Shown piece by piece: positions 15,781 to 25,100 of a DNA stretch of 33,737 nucleotides. The notes under the pieces were generated by a model. It was not told the origin of the DNA and did no database searches. It saw only the letters and a list, made by a program, of their open reading frames with translations. Source of the stretch: Phormidium tenue FACHB-886 (GTDB lineage Bacteria; Cyanobacteriota; Cyanobacteriia; Elainellales; Elainellaceae); the NCBI RefSeq assembly GCF_014764505.1, contig NZ_JACXWX010000054.1, positions 1 to 33,737 of the forward strand, in the 5' to 3' direction. Each line of letters opens with the position of its first letter. The stretch's first letter is position 1. Made by a program: the position numbers and the translations under genes.

Positions 15781-15804
15781 TGGACTGGGGCTTATACCAG
15801 TCCA
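15781..15804 (+). promoter_or_regulatory. 8-bp stem-loop just upstream of the UrtA-like kinase
   Basis: TGGACTGG (15781-15788) pairs perfectly with CCAGTCCA (15797-15804), loop GGCTTATA. It sits 66 bp before the chosen ATG, or 18 bp before the alternative TTG start. It could be an operator or leader hairpin. Confidence 0.35.
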
Positions 15805-15870
15805 CTAAAGGCGGGTGCATAGTTGGGAGATGTATCAGTCTATTCGCTAGAGACCTCTGTCAATTCAACA

Positions 15871-18552
15871 ATGTATACAACGATCGGATCTCAATCCCCA
15901 GAGCGCCCTATTAAAGTGGGAATTTTGCATTCTTTGGCAGGTGCCTGGGCAATTGGTGAAGTTGCCTTAAAAGATGCTGAACTGTTAGCGATCGCGGAGA
16001 TTAACCAAGCAGGCGGTGTTTTAGGTAGAGCGATCGAACCGATTGTAGAGGATGGCGCATCCGATCTGACCATTTTTAAGGCAAAAACCAGAAAACTGAT
16101 TTTAGAAGACCAAGTTGCCACAATCTTTGGCTGTTGGTTTTCCACGGTTCGTAAATCTGTCTTACCAATCTTAGAGCAGTTCAATGCGCTGCTTTGGTAT
16201 CCCGTTCAGTACGAAGGACTGGAATGTTCTAAAAACATTTTCTACACCGGAGTTTGTCCTAACCAGCAAATTGAGCCTGCTGTGGAGTGGTTGTTAAAGC
16301 ATCGGGGCAACAGGTTTTACCTGGTCGGCTCTGATATAGTTTTCTCACGGACTGCCCATAAAATTATTAAAGCTAAACTGAAGCGTCAAGGTGGCATTGT
16401 TCTGGGAGAAGACTACATTGCAGTTGGAGATCAGTCATTTAAAGCAACGATCGCCAGAATTAAGCAAACCCAGCCTGATGTCGTGTTTAGCACCGTTAAC
16501 ACCGACAGTAATTTGGGATTTTATTCCCAGTATAAAGAAGCGGGAATTCGGGCTGAAGATATTCCGATCTTGGCAGTCAGTGTGACTGAAGAAGAGATCC
16601 GTCAAATTGGCGGGGATGTAGCTGCGGGACACTACGCCGCTCACAACTATTTCCAAAGCTTAGACAATCCTGCTAATCGCACCTTTGTAAAGAACTTTCA
16701 AACGATGTATGGAGCCGATCGAGTTACCTGTGACTCTGTGGAAGCTGCATACACTCAAGTATATTTGTGGAAGCAGGCTGTTGAACATGCTCAGTCGTTT
16801 GAGGTCGATCGAGTGCGGGTTGCCGCCTATGGGCAAACGTTAGATACTCCTAGCGGAATCATTCAAGTTGAACAGAATCGACATCTTTGGAAGACCTGCC
16901 GCATTGGTAAAATCTTGCCGAACGGCCAGTTTGAGATTGTTAGCACAGAGGATAAGTTATTCAAGCCCCAGCCTTGGTTGGGTGTGGATGATGTTGAGTT
17001 CAATACGTCTGAGCTAGTGATGGATATGCTAGCTGAGGCAGCCCAAGCGATTCAGTATAGCTGCGAGCTAGAGCAAAAATCGCGAGAGCTGATGGAGGCA
17101 AATAATCGGCTTCAGGTATTGGCTCAACGGGTTGAGCTTCTAAAGCGAAATCTATCGAGCCAAATTCGTCGATCGCTTGATTTGAACACAATTCTAGGAA
17201 CGGCTGTTCGGGAAATTCAACAGGTGCTTCAGGTTGACCGATGCAAGTTTCTCTGGTATCAGCGAGAGCAGGATGCCATTGCGTTTCAAAGTCATGACTC
17301 TAACACTCCAGATTTGACGAATGCAGGCGATCATGACCTAATACAACACATTAAGCTGAACGGCAAAACGATCCTTACCCTTAACTTGCTGCAGATCGAT
17401 GATGTTCTCACAGATCCAAGACTAGATGCTGCTAGTCGTGAGTTGCTTAGAGACAGTCATTTGACAGCACTTCTGGCAGTCTCAATTCATACTCATTCAG
17501 GTCGCATCGGCGTGATCACCTGCGATCACAGGAGCAACGCTCGGTTCTGGAGCGATTACGAAGTTGAGCTGCTTCAGGATGTTGCCGATCAGCTCGCGAT
17601 CGCTGTTGACCAAGCAGAATTATATGCTCAGGCACAGACCACTGCGCTGAATGCGCAAACTCAGGCAGAACAGCTTCAGCAGGCATTGCACGACCTGCAA
17701 ACTACTCAGGCACAGCTTGTACAAACCGAAAAAATGTCAAGTTTGGGACAGTTAGTTGCAGGTCTTGCTCATGAAATCAATAATCCTGTTAATTTCATCT
17801 ACGGTAACCTTAACCCCACCTGCGACTATACTCAAGATCTGCTGAGATTGGTGCAACTTTACCAACAGCACTATCCTGATCCAGTACCAGAAATTCAGGC
17901 TGAAATAGAGGCGATCGACCTAGAATTCTTGGTTAAAGATTTTCCTAGGCTCTTGTCCTCAATGAAGGTAGGAGCAGATCGAATTCGTCAAATCATTCTG
18001 TCGTTGCGGAACTTCTCCCGTTTGGATGAGGCAGAAATGAAACTAGTAGATATCCATGAGGGAATTGATAGCACCCTATTAATTCTGCAGCATCGTTTGA
18101 AGGAGGAAGTAAAATATCCAGGAATCGAGATAATTAAAGAATACGGAGATCTACCGCTTGTAGAATGTTATCCTGGGCAAATCAATCAGGTATTTATGAA
18201 CATTCTGAGCAATGCGATTGATGCTTTAGAGGAATACAGTAGTGAGCTTGCTCAAAAAGAACAATGCAAGCATCCTGCCACTATCCGGATTTGTACAAAA
18301 ACGACAGATTCTGACTGGATCACTATCCACATCAGCGATAATGGCCCAGGCATTTCTGCTGATATTCAACAGCAACTGTTTGATCCGTTCTTTACCACTA
18401 AACCCGTAGGCAAGGGAACGGGTTTAGGCTTGGCGATCAGCCATCAAATTGTTGTAGATAAACACAACGGGCGGCTGTGTTGCCTGTCCAAACTTGGGCA
18501 AGGAACAGAATTTGTAATTAAAATTCCAGCTGAACAAAAAGCTTACAGCTGA
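15871..18552 (+). CDS. UrtA-like binding domain fused to GAF and histidine kinase
   Basis: 893 residues from the ATG at 15871; a TTG at 15823 would add 16. Residues 14-370 are a type I periplasmic-binding fold closely resembling the urea-transporter receptor UrtA and amide receptor AmiC: KVGILHSLAGAWAIGE, then LLWYPVQYEGLECSKNIFYT, PNQQIEPAVEWLL, and VFSTVNTDSNLGFYSQYKEA. There is no signal peptide or transmembrane helix, so this domain should be cytoplasmic, as AmiC is. A coiled coil (about 395-430) leads to a GAF domain (about 430-585), a second coiled coil, a HisKA-type helix with His634 in GLAHEINNP, and HATPase_c with NILSNAIDAL, DNGPGI (823-828) and GKGTGLGL (847-854). The protein probably senses urea, a short amide or an amino acid and signals to an unlinked regulator; no receiver is adjacent. 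The ligand is inferred only from domain similarity. Confidence 0.9.
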   Translation: MYTTIGSQSPERPIKVGILHSLAGAWAIGEVALKDAELLAIAEINQAGGVLGRAIEPIVEDGASDLTIFKAKTRKLILEDQVATIFGCWFSTVRKSVLPILEQFNALLWYPVQYEGLECSKNIFYTGVCPNQQIEPAVEWLLKHRGNRFYLVGSDIVFSRTAHKIIKAKLKRQGGIVLGEDYIAVGDQSFKATIARIKQTQPDVVFSTVNTDSNLGFYSQYKEAGIRAEDIPILAVSVTEEEIRQIGGDVAAGHYAAHNYFQSLDNPANRTFVKNFQTMYGADRVTCDSVEAAYTQVYLWKQAVEHAQSFEVDRVRVAAYGQTLDTPSGIIQVEQNRHLWKTCRIGKILPNGQFEIVSTEDKLFKPQPWLGVDDVEFNTSELVMDMLAEAAQAIQYSCELEQKSRELMEANNRLQVLAQRVELLKRNLSSQIRRSLDLNTILGTAVREIQQVLQVDRCKFLWYQREQDAIAFQSHDSNTPDLTNAGDHDLIQHIKLNGKTILTLNLLQIDDVLTDPRLDAASRELLRDSHLTALLAVSIHTHSGRIGVITCDHRSNARFWSDYEVELLQDVADQLAIAVDQAELYAQAQTTALNAQTQAEQLQQALHDLQTTQAQLVQTEKMSSLGQLVAGLAHEINNPVNFIYGNLNPTCDYTQDLLRLVQLYQQHYPDPVPEIQAEIEAIDLEFLVKDFPRLLSSMKVGADRIRQIILSLRNFSRLDEAEMKLVDIHEGIDSTLLILQHRLKEEVKYPGIEIIKEYGDLPLVECYPGQINQVFMNILSNAIDALEEYSSELAQKEQCKHPATIRICTKTTDSDWITIHISDNGPGISADIQQQLFDPFFTTKPVGKGTGLGLAISHQIVVDKHNGRLCCLSKLGQGTEFVIKIPAEQKAYS

Positions 18553-18696
18553 TTTCAGCTGAATAGCCCACATGAGTACAGCCAAAAGCATCATTCGGCA
18601 CTAATCTGGTTCAATGCTGCCGCGATCGCCACATAGAGGTTAGAGCAGATGTGTCAGTGCTCTCGCAGGTGCACCGGCTTCTTGTACACCACAGTC

Positions 18697-18718
18697 TATA
18701 GCTGGACGAACAGCTATA
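18697..18718. repeat. 8-bp stem-loop downstream of the UrtA-like kinase
   Basis: TATAGCTG (18697-18704) pairs with CAGCTATA (18711-18718), loop GACGAA. It is about 145 bp after the kinase stop and has no T run. The surrounding 18553-18828 shows no gene. Confidence 0.3.
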
Positions 18719-18828
18719 AGGTGAATAAACCTGACCGCAGGAGCCAGAGGAGTGATCTCACTGACGATCAGGATGTAGCCTCATGAATCGGAGCTGGCAA
18801 GGCAAAAGATGCACCTTTTGCGAACAAG

Positions 18829-19104
18829 TCAGCGCACCTCAACGCTGGGAGTTGAACGCCGCACCGGTCGCCCAGCAGGATCACCCTGTTGCTGGGAACG
18901 TTCACGACGGGGTGACGCTTGCGCAATATCAGGAGCATCACGGGTGGCAACCAGCAGGTAGACCCGATAGCCCTGCACTGTCCACAGGTTTTCAGCGCTA
19001 CACACAAATCCTTGCGTTTGCAGCTCTTCGATGCGAGCATCTCGACACTGGCGAGCATGAGCAGCATCTTCCCAATCATTTTCGAGAAACACTTCTTGGA
19101 GCAT
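18829..19104 (-). CDS. Small hypothetical protein
   Basis: 91 residues from the ATG at 19104. The N-terminal two thirds look like a compact domain: MLQEVFLENDWEDAAHARQ, CRDARIEELQTQGFVC, ENLWTVQGYRVYLLVATRD. The tail is Arg/Gln/Ser-rich and probably disordered. An open frame continues upstream to 19299, but that part has poor protein composition, so I start at the internal Met. No Shine-Dalgarno sequence is visible. Composition and helix pattern suggest a real small cyanobacterial protein. The family and function are not recognised. Confidence 0.5.
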   Translation of the reverse strand: MLQEVFLENDWEDAAHARQCRDARIEELQTQGFVCSAENLWTVQGYRVYLLVATRDAPDIAQASPRRERSQQQGDPAGRPVRRSTPSVEVR

Positions 19105-19402
19105 GGTGGCAAGGGGCGGTAGGTACAGTCGTTCTATTCTAGGACATCTGCTCAACTTTGGGCGATTCCGAGCACTGCTACAACGAGAAGAGCCACTGAT
19201 ATAGCGCTCCGCGCTTAGATTGAAATCCTTTTTTTGTAAAAGCCTTGTTATGCGGAGCTTTGACACAGAATTTGTCCTGACGCATATACCCAGCGCCATA
19301 ATTAATGCACTACCTAGCAGAACTGCTTCACCTCCTAGAAGCGGTACGATCTCTTCCTACAAAAGCAGATAGGTCTGATATTTGGTGTGGCTAACTTCTG
19401 GA
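19105..19402. other. Non-coding stretch
   Basis: About 300 bp. Nothing convincing was seen apart from the large hairpin immediately to the right. Confidence 0.3.
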
Positions 19403-19453
19403 ATAATTTTTGAGTGAGAGGGGCGCGGAGCGCCCCTCTCACTCAAAAATTAT
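19403..19453. repeat. Perfect 24-bp hairpin with 3-nt loop
   Basis: Arms 19403-19426 and 19430-19453 are perfectly complementary around the loop GGA. The left arm runs from ATAATTTTTGAG to GAGGGGCGC. Such a long uninterrupted palindrome is unlikely by chance and resembles the small palindromic or MITE-like elements dispersed in cyanobacterial genomes. It also has the shape of a terminator: GC-rich tip, A/T base. Confidence 0.75.
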
Positions 19454-19509
19454 CCCCCTGTTAAGCAATGCCTATATCAACTTACGCCAGTTCACTTCAG
19501 TTAATTTGA

Positions 19510-19833
19510 CGGGGCGCTCGCATTGCAGGATACACGCATGCTCCTTCACACGGTTTATTTGTAGACGATTCCGATCGCCTTCTAACCCAGGAAGAGAGCC
19601 TTTATATTGAAGCGTGTGAACGATTACTTAAAGAGTTTAATAATCAGTTTATACGAGTTTCAGACCCGCATAAAGCACAAGCGATCGCAGCAGTTGCTGA
19701 AAAATTTCACATTACTCAAACCGTTATTGGTGAAAGCCAGCGATCGCGTTGGAAAATTCTGCTGCAAGGCTCTTTGACTTAACAACTCCTAAAATCTCTC
19801 AGGCACATAGATATACCCATTATCGCGATTTAA
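19510..19833 (+). pseudogene. KdpD-like universal-stress-domain remnant with in-frame stop
   Basis: The plus-strand frame reads like the C-terminal part of the short cyanobacterial KdpD sensor (USP-like domain): ARIAGYTHAP, LTQEESLYIEACERLLKEF, IRVSDPHKAQAIAAVAEKF, HITQTVIGESQRSRWKILL, QGSLT. A TAA at 19780-19782 interrupts it, and the same frame then continues with QLLKSLRHIDIPIIAI to a final TAA at 19831-19833, exactly the expected family ending. The TAA could derive from CAA (Gln) by one change. The N-terminal KdpD domain and a start codon are missing, with a TGA at 19507-19509. No kdp genes are nearby. In intact systems KdpD senses potassium limitation or turgor. Confidence 0.65.
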
Positions 19834-19933
19834 AAAAACACATAAGATGTCTAAATTTGAAAGCGCAGAAGCAACTAAAAATCGCAGAGAAAATAACTAT
19901 GTCACCCTATCATTTTTGCGACACAACCACGTT

Positions 19934-19965
19934 ATAAGGCAAGGAGAGACAGCTCCTTGCCTTAT
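19934..19965. terminator. 13-bp perfect hairpin between convergent units
   Basis: ATAAGGCAAGGAG (19934-19946) pairs with CTCCTTGCCTTAT (19953-19965), 6-nt loop. It lies 31 bp past the stop of the minus-strand glycosyltransferase-like gene and about 100 bp after the KdpD remnant. It is placed like a bidirectional terminator, but without a strong T tract. Confidence 0.5.
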
Positions 19966-19996
19966 GTAAGCTATCTCAACTCATGAGCACCATTCC

Positions 19997-21163
19997 TTAG
20001 GGTGGGCTAAGTGGAGCCTCCAGAACAGGAACTAGTTCGCCTGCTAAACCCGATAGCTGGGCGGGCGCTGGTGGGTAAGTTAGCGTTATCTGCCCTAAAA
20101 GAATGCGTTTGATCGTGCGAAGAAATTCTCCCTGCTTGAAGTAAGCCTTATACACCTGTCGTGCATTTTGGACGATCTGCTGGGCTGCTTCGGGGTGCTC
20201 TAAATAATAGCGGCACTTTTCTTCAAGGTCTGAATAATCCCACTTGACAGGGACATAGGTTTCACCTGGAACATAGATATTGGGGTTCGTTTGAATGTGG
20301 TCAACATTGGGTTTGATGAGCAGTCCGCCAAAGCAAACCGCTTCATAATCTCGCCAAGTGCTTTCTCCCCAGCCAAATGGCGCAACAATAATGCGGCTGC
20401 GCTTAATTTCACTACGGTATTGCCGAGTCGAAATTGTTTTAGTTTCGTCAAATTCACCGCTCACCGCTAATGGGTAATCTGTCGCTAGAGGTTGCAAAGC
20501 TTGGACGGCTTCCATGCGCTGCCTGCCATACCACTCCAACTTGTTTTGTGACCCGTAGGACATGCGGCAAAACACTGCAATATCTTTCTTGCGAGAGTGC
20601 AGCATTTCGGGCATGAACAGGTTGGATTTGAAGCGACGGTTGATTGCGATATTCCAACCCGCAACGATCCGATGCTCATAACCTTTGGGCACTGCAGAGC
20701 CAACGTGCCACCCGTCTAAATCCCAGTTCCAACGGTGTGCTAAATAGTCCGTATACTGAGTGCCGCCAACAAACGGCTTATGATAGTCACTCACCTCCTT
20801 GAGGCGTTGATACTTAAGGAACCAACTAACGTAAGGCAGCACGCCAAAATAACGGCTTGAGGTTTGATCAAACGGATCTATGAAAACGATCGTCGTTTGC
20901 GGATTTTCTCGTCGAATCGCCCGCATGATGCGTTCTGCTTCCTGAGCATCTTCGCGCCATGTTGGGCGAATGAACATTACATCTACATCGGAATGCTGCT
21001 TGCAAGCTTGATAAATTTCTGAGAATTTCTCAGCTGAAGCAACTTTAAACTCTAAACCCAGTTCTTGTCGTAATCGTTGTCGATTGGCAAAAAATGGGTA
21101 AAGCTGTACTGCGGAAATCTTATCAATATGCTGGCAAGTCGTACCAACGATAAGGGCTTTCAT
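19997..21163 (-). CDS. Glycosyltransferase-like protein (GT-B / exostosin-like C-terminus)
   Basis: 388 residues from the ATG at 21163. A longer open frame reaches 21319, but its first 52 residues look non-coding. The N-terminal half has a Rossmann-like start (MKALIVGTTCQHIDKI) and a strand pattern with DVDVMFIRPTWREDAQEAER and TTIVFIDPFDQTS. The C-terminal half carries a nucleotide-sugar-type region: EIKRSRIIVAPFGWGESTWR, DYEAVCFGGLLIKPN, and ETYVPVKWDYSDLEEK followed by a helix (YLEHPEAAQQIVQNARQVYK). This arrangement (E-AxxxGGLLIKP, then per-segment helix YLxHPExxxxIxxNA) is shared by group-1 and exostosin-like glycosyltransferases and CgeB-like proteins. The donor and acceptor are unknown. 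A role in exopolysaccharide or protein glycosylation is possible. It is not in an operon. Confidence 0.65.
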   Translation of the reverse strand: MKALIVGTTCQHIDKISAVQLYPFFANRQRLRQELGLEFKVASAEKFSEIYQACKQHSDVDVMFIRPTWREDAQEAERIMRAIRRENPQTTIVFIDPFDQTSSRYFGVLPYVSWFLKYQRLKEVSDYHKPFVGGTQYTDYLAHRWNWDLDGWHVGSAVPKGYEHRIVAGWNIAINRRFKSNLFMPEMLHSRKKDIAVFCRMSYGSQNKLEWYGRQRMEAVQALQPLATDYPLAVSGEFDETKTISTRQYRSEIKRSRIIVAPFGWGESTWRDYEAVCFGGLLIKPNVDHIQTNPNIYVPGETYVPVKWDYSDLEEKCRYYLEHPEAAQQIVQNARQVYKAYFKQGEFLRTIKRILLGQITLTYPPAPAQLSGLAGELVPVLEAPLSPP

Positions 21164-21938
21164 TCTTGTTTTGACTCCATTAGAAGCTGATGAAATACTT
21201 AAATGCAGTAAACGCAGCACAAAGTTGGGGACTGATAAGCCGTCAAACCCCACTTGCGCCACCTGAAACTCAGTCAGAAGCAGCACAAACCACAGGATGT
21301 TGCCATCCTGTAAAGGCATGCAATTTTGGTGGATACAAACCTGATTCGCAGAAAAACTTTAGCTTTCGATGTTCAAGCGCTACATCTAAAACAAATCACT
21401 CCAGGAGCCTTACTCTAGAAACTCCTGATTGAATTGGGTAGAAATAGAGTTGAGCTAAAGCTTGAAAGAAGGCAAACGAACCTGCAGAGAATTGCACCTT
21501 TTTCTCTGCAATCTATGTCTCAAGTACGAAACTCTACTACTTCTCGCGTGAGTTGCAGTGAGGCGCAATTGGCTTAGATGTTTTCTTACATACTCTTCAC
21601 AAATTTTACATGCAATTGCAATTTGCATGAAGTAAATCTGAATTTTAGGCTCTTCGAGTCAGTAGGATTACTGACTACATTGTAAAATTTTCATTCAATT
21701 ACTCTAATCGACCTATAAATCAACCGTAACTGTAGCTAGAGTTGGCAATAGCCTACCGCCAATTTATTGCCAATAGCCTATTGCTCTTAAGAAGGCAGTT
21801 GAGCGGCTGCGTCTTTACTAATGAAATATTGTTCGTGAGGTTTGAGAAGGCAGTCTTAGCTGCTTTCAAACTCCTCCTTAAGACTGTAGGCGGGGTTATC
21901 CCTTGTGGCCTATGGTGATGCGAGCGATCGAAGTAGCA
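21164..21938. other. Non-coding stretch upstream of the XRE gene
   Basis: About 775 bp without a supportable gene. Repeated and palindromic pieces occur. GCAATAGCCTA and CCAATAGCCTA lie about 20 bp apart near 21745-21785. CAGTCTTA (21851-21858) pairs with TAAGACTG (21879-21886), about 50 bp upstream of the regulator gene; this could be a leader hairpin or operator. Confidence 0.4.
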
Positions 21939-22187
21939 ATGTCTCTGATAACAGTTCTGCCCATCTCAGACCTAGTCCGTCATCTGCGGCAGCATCTCAA
22001 CCTGTCTCAGGAGAAATTTGCGGCAAAATTAGGCGTTTTCTTCAAAACGGTGAATTGTTGGGAGAGGGGGTATGGCTTATCCTTATCCATGGCACTGAAA
22101 CTGACTGAAGAGTTATTGAAATCGCTGGATGACTCTGGGAAGAACTTGCTAAGGCAGTACTATTCAGAGGGAAAATTAGATGTCTGA
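21939..22187 (+). CDS. XRE-family helix-turn-helix regulator
   Basis: 82 residues from the ATG at 21939; in-frame ATGs at 21912 and 21918 are alternatives. The helix-turn-helix is LVRHLRQHLNLSQEKFAAKL then GVFFKTVNCWERGYG (about 11-45), followed by a helical tail ALKLTEELLKSLDDSGKNLL. It resembles the small cyanobacterial XRE proteins that usually end in such a tail. The usual Asn/Arg-Trp-Glu pattern is present as NCWERG, with Cys in place of the common Arg. The stop codon overlaps the start of the hybrid kinase (ATGTCTGA at 22180-22187), so the pair is translationally coupled. It may autoregulate the two-gene operon. Confidence 0.8.
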   Translation: MSLITVLPISDLVRHLRQHLNLSQEKFAAKLGVFFKTVNCWERGYGLSLSMALKLTEELLKSLDDSGKNLLRQYYSEGKLDV

Positions 22188-25100
22188 AGCACTGCCCCCT
22201 GCGCTGCCCTATGTAAGTTTAGACGACATTTTGATTACGCAAGCCCTAGCTGAGCGATCGCCTCGAACCCCCGACTTGCAGTCTGAAACTCAAGCGCTTC
22301 ATTTGCTAGCGCGGCAATTGGCGGAGCAATCTCAGACGATGCTCAAAACGCTGGTGACGGTAGCGAAAGATCTCTGTCAGGCAGGAGCCGCCGGAGTCAG
22401 CTTACTGGAAGTAAGTCCTAATGGAGAGGAACTCTTCCGTTGGGCTGCTTTGGCTGGAACATTAGCAAACTATGAAGGAAGGACGACGTCAAAGAGCTTT
22501 AGTCCCTGCGGCGTCTGTTTAGATCGTCAAGCGCCTCAACTGTATCTTTATCCTGATCGATATTTTACCTACCTTCAGCAAGCGAAACCGCCGATCGTTG
22601 AGGGTTTGGTGATTCCGTTAATGGGGGGAACTCAACTATTGGGCGCAGTCTGGGTGGTGTCGCATGATGAGGCACGGCGGTTTGATGCCGAAGATGTGCG
22701 GATCTTAACCAGCCTTGCCGACTTTACTGCTGCTGCCCTACAGAGTCTTCATCTGCGTCAAACGGCTGAAACAGCCTTGCAGCGTGAGCAAACTGCCCGT
22801 CAAGAAGCTGAGGCAAACCGTAAAGCGTTGGATGAATCAGCGCAACGAGCGATCGAGATTCTGGAAAGTATTACTGATGCCTTTGTGTGTGTTGACCACG
22901 ACTGGCGAATCACCTATGTCAATCAGGAGGCGGCTCGGTTAACCAAGCTGCAACCCGAAGACCTGATGGGGAAGACTTATCAGGAGATGCAGCCCCGGAC
23001 GATCGCTACGGTGATGGAACAAGCCTATCATCGAATAACGGCACAACTAGAGGCGACCCATTTCGAGGTGTTGGATGAATCCTCAAGGACGTGGCTAGAG
23101 ATTCACGCTTATCCCTGCAAGGTGGGTTTCAGTATTTATTTTCGAGATATTACTGGGCGCAAGCAAGATAGAACTAGACGCAAGCAAGCAGAAGCTGCCT
23201 TACATGAGAGTGAGTCTCGCTTTCGTCTAATTGTCGAGAGCGTGAAAGATTATGCCATCTTTACGCTCGACCTCGATGGTCACATCACCAGTTGGAACCC
23301 CGGAGCCGAACGGCTGTTAGGGTATACAGAGGCAGAGATTGTTGGTCAACTCAGTCACATCATCTTTACACCTGAAGACCGAGAGGCTCGACGAGCTGAG
23401 CAAGAACTTCAGACTGCACTGACTCAGGGACGAGCAAAGGATGAGCGTTGGCACCTCCGCAAAGACGGAAGCCGTTTTTTTGCCAGCGGCTTGATGATGC
23501 AACTGCGTGATGAAGCAGGCAATCTTCAGGGATTGGTCAAAATTCTGCGGGATATGACTGAAGCACATCAGGCAACAGAACGGGAGCAGTTTTTGTCAGA
23601 AGCGAGTGCTGTATTAGCCGGGACACTCGATTACAAAACTACCCTGTTTAACATTGCGCGGATGGCAGTACCGTTTTTGGCTGACTTCTGCTTCTTCGAT
23701 ATCCTCAACACCCCTCACCGGATCGAACGAGTGGCATGGCATCACGGTGATCCGACAAAGCGGAATTGGTTTGAGCGGTTACAGCGATATACACCTCCTC
23801 AAGTCCGTGAGAACCACCCCGTTGCAAGCGTTCTGATGACGGGTAATGCTAACCTTGTTTCTCACGTGACCGAGGAGTGGATGCAAGCATCATCGCTTGA
23901 TGCTGATTATTTGCAATTTATTCAGGCGTCTCAGGTGCGATCGCTCATCACCGTTCCCCTGATTGCCCATGGTCGGACGCTTGGAGCATTAACGGTTTGC
24001 TTAACCACAGACTCAAACCGCCACTACACCCAAACTGATTTGATGCTAGCAGAAGAATTAGGGCGACGGGCAGCGTTGGCACTCGATAACGCTCAGCTCT
24101 ATCAGCAGGCGCAGGAAGCCAACCGGATGAAGGATGAGTTTATGGCAGTCCTTTCGCATGAGTTGCGATCGCCACTCAACCCCATTCTGGGCTGGATTCA
24201 ACTGGCTCGTAAAGGCAATTTAACTGAAGCCCAAACTGCGAAAGCCTGGACAACGATTGAGCGCAATGCCAAATTGCAAGCCCAACTGGTTGAAGATCTG
24301 CTGGATGTCTCTTGCATTTTACGGGGAAAGCTAAGCCTAAATTCAGGTAGGGTTAGCCTGGAGGCAACGATCCAAGCGGCAATTGAAACCGTGCAGTTGG
24401 CAGCCCAAGCCAAATCAATTGAAATAGAAACGAAGGTTGATCCTGAAATCCCATCGGTTTTGGGAGATGCGACCCGCTTACAGCAAGTAGTTTGGAATCT
24501 TCTTTCCAATGCGGTTAAGTTCACACCCGAAGGAGGGCGAGTTGAAATAGATTTGTCATGGGTTACGGGTCATACTGCTTTGCATAAGCAAGCTATGTCA
24601 TTGGTGAACACCGAAGGGCAAGGGACTAATGGCAAAGCGCTCACGACAAAGTACGCTCAAATTAGGATAAGTGACACAGGTACCGGCATTCATCCCAACT
24701 TTTTGCCCTACGTGTTTGATTACTTTCGGCAAGCCGATGGCGCAACCACCCGCCGATTTGGAGGGCTGGGTTTGGGATTAGCAATTGTGCGTCAGCTCGT
24801 TGAAGCGCATGGGGGACATGTGGAGGCAGAAAGCCCCGGTGAAGGACAGGGAGCAACGTTTACGGTAAGATTACCGCTGATCTCTGACTCAGCCCTCAAG
24901 GAGCAAGATAGCAGCCCTTTAGAAGACGCTTCTAATTTAGAGGGTATTCAAGTTTTAGCGGTAGATAATGAGCCGGACTCGTTAGAGTTTATTACTTTTG
25001 TGCTGGAGCAAGTTGGAGCCAATGTGGTGACCGCTACTTCCGCAAACGAGGCATTGCAACTATTGACTCAATTGCAGCCTGATCTGCTGCTAAGTGATAT

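Larger units (their letters stand above)
14760..15870. other. Gene-free kilobase between divergent genes, with foldable elements
   Basis: No gene is supported over about 1.1 kb. It contains a candidate structured RNA (15007-15070), a hairpin followed by T residues (15547-15571), a 21-bp direct repeat pair (15711-15752) and an 8-bp stem-loop (15781-15804). Two short plus-strand open frames near 15295-15432 are too small to call. Confidence 0.45.

Noticed and set aside
18768-19112. 114-codon minus-strand open frame
   Set aside because: It is a shadow of the 91-residue gene at 18829-19104; its composition (many Cys, Met, Lys) is not protein-like.
19997-21163. Annotation as a specific named sugar transferase
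   Set aside because: The C-terminal pattern supports a broad glycosyltransferase-like call only; donor and acceptor cannot be read from the sequence.
21164-21319. 52-residue N-terminal extension of the glycosyltransferase-like protein
   Set aside because: The extension has no family-like sequence, and the internal ATG at 21163 starts a proper Rossmann strand.
21836-21886. Interleaved complementary segments suggesting another pseudoknot
   Set aside because: One of the two stems needs a bulge and is short; only the CAGTCTTA/TAAGACTG pair is solid.
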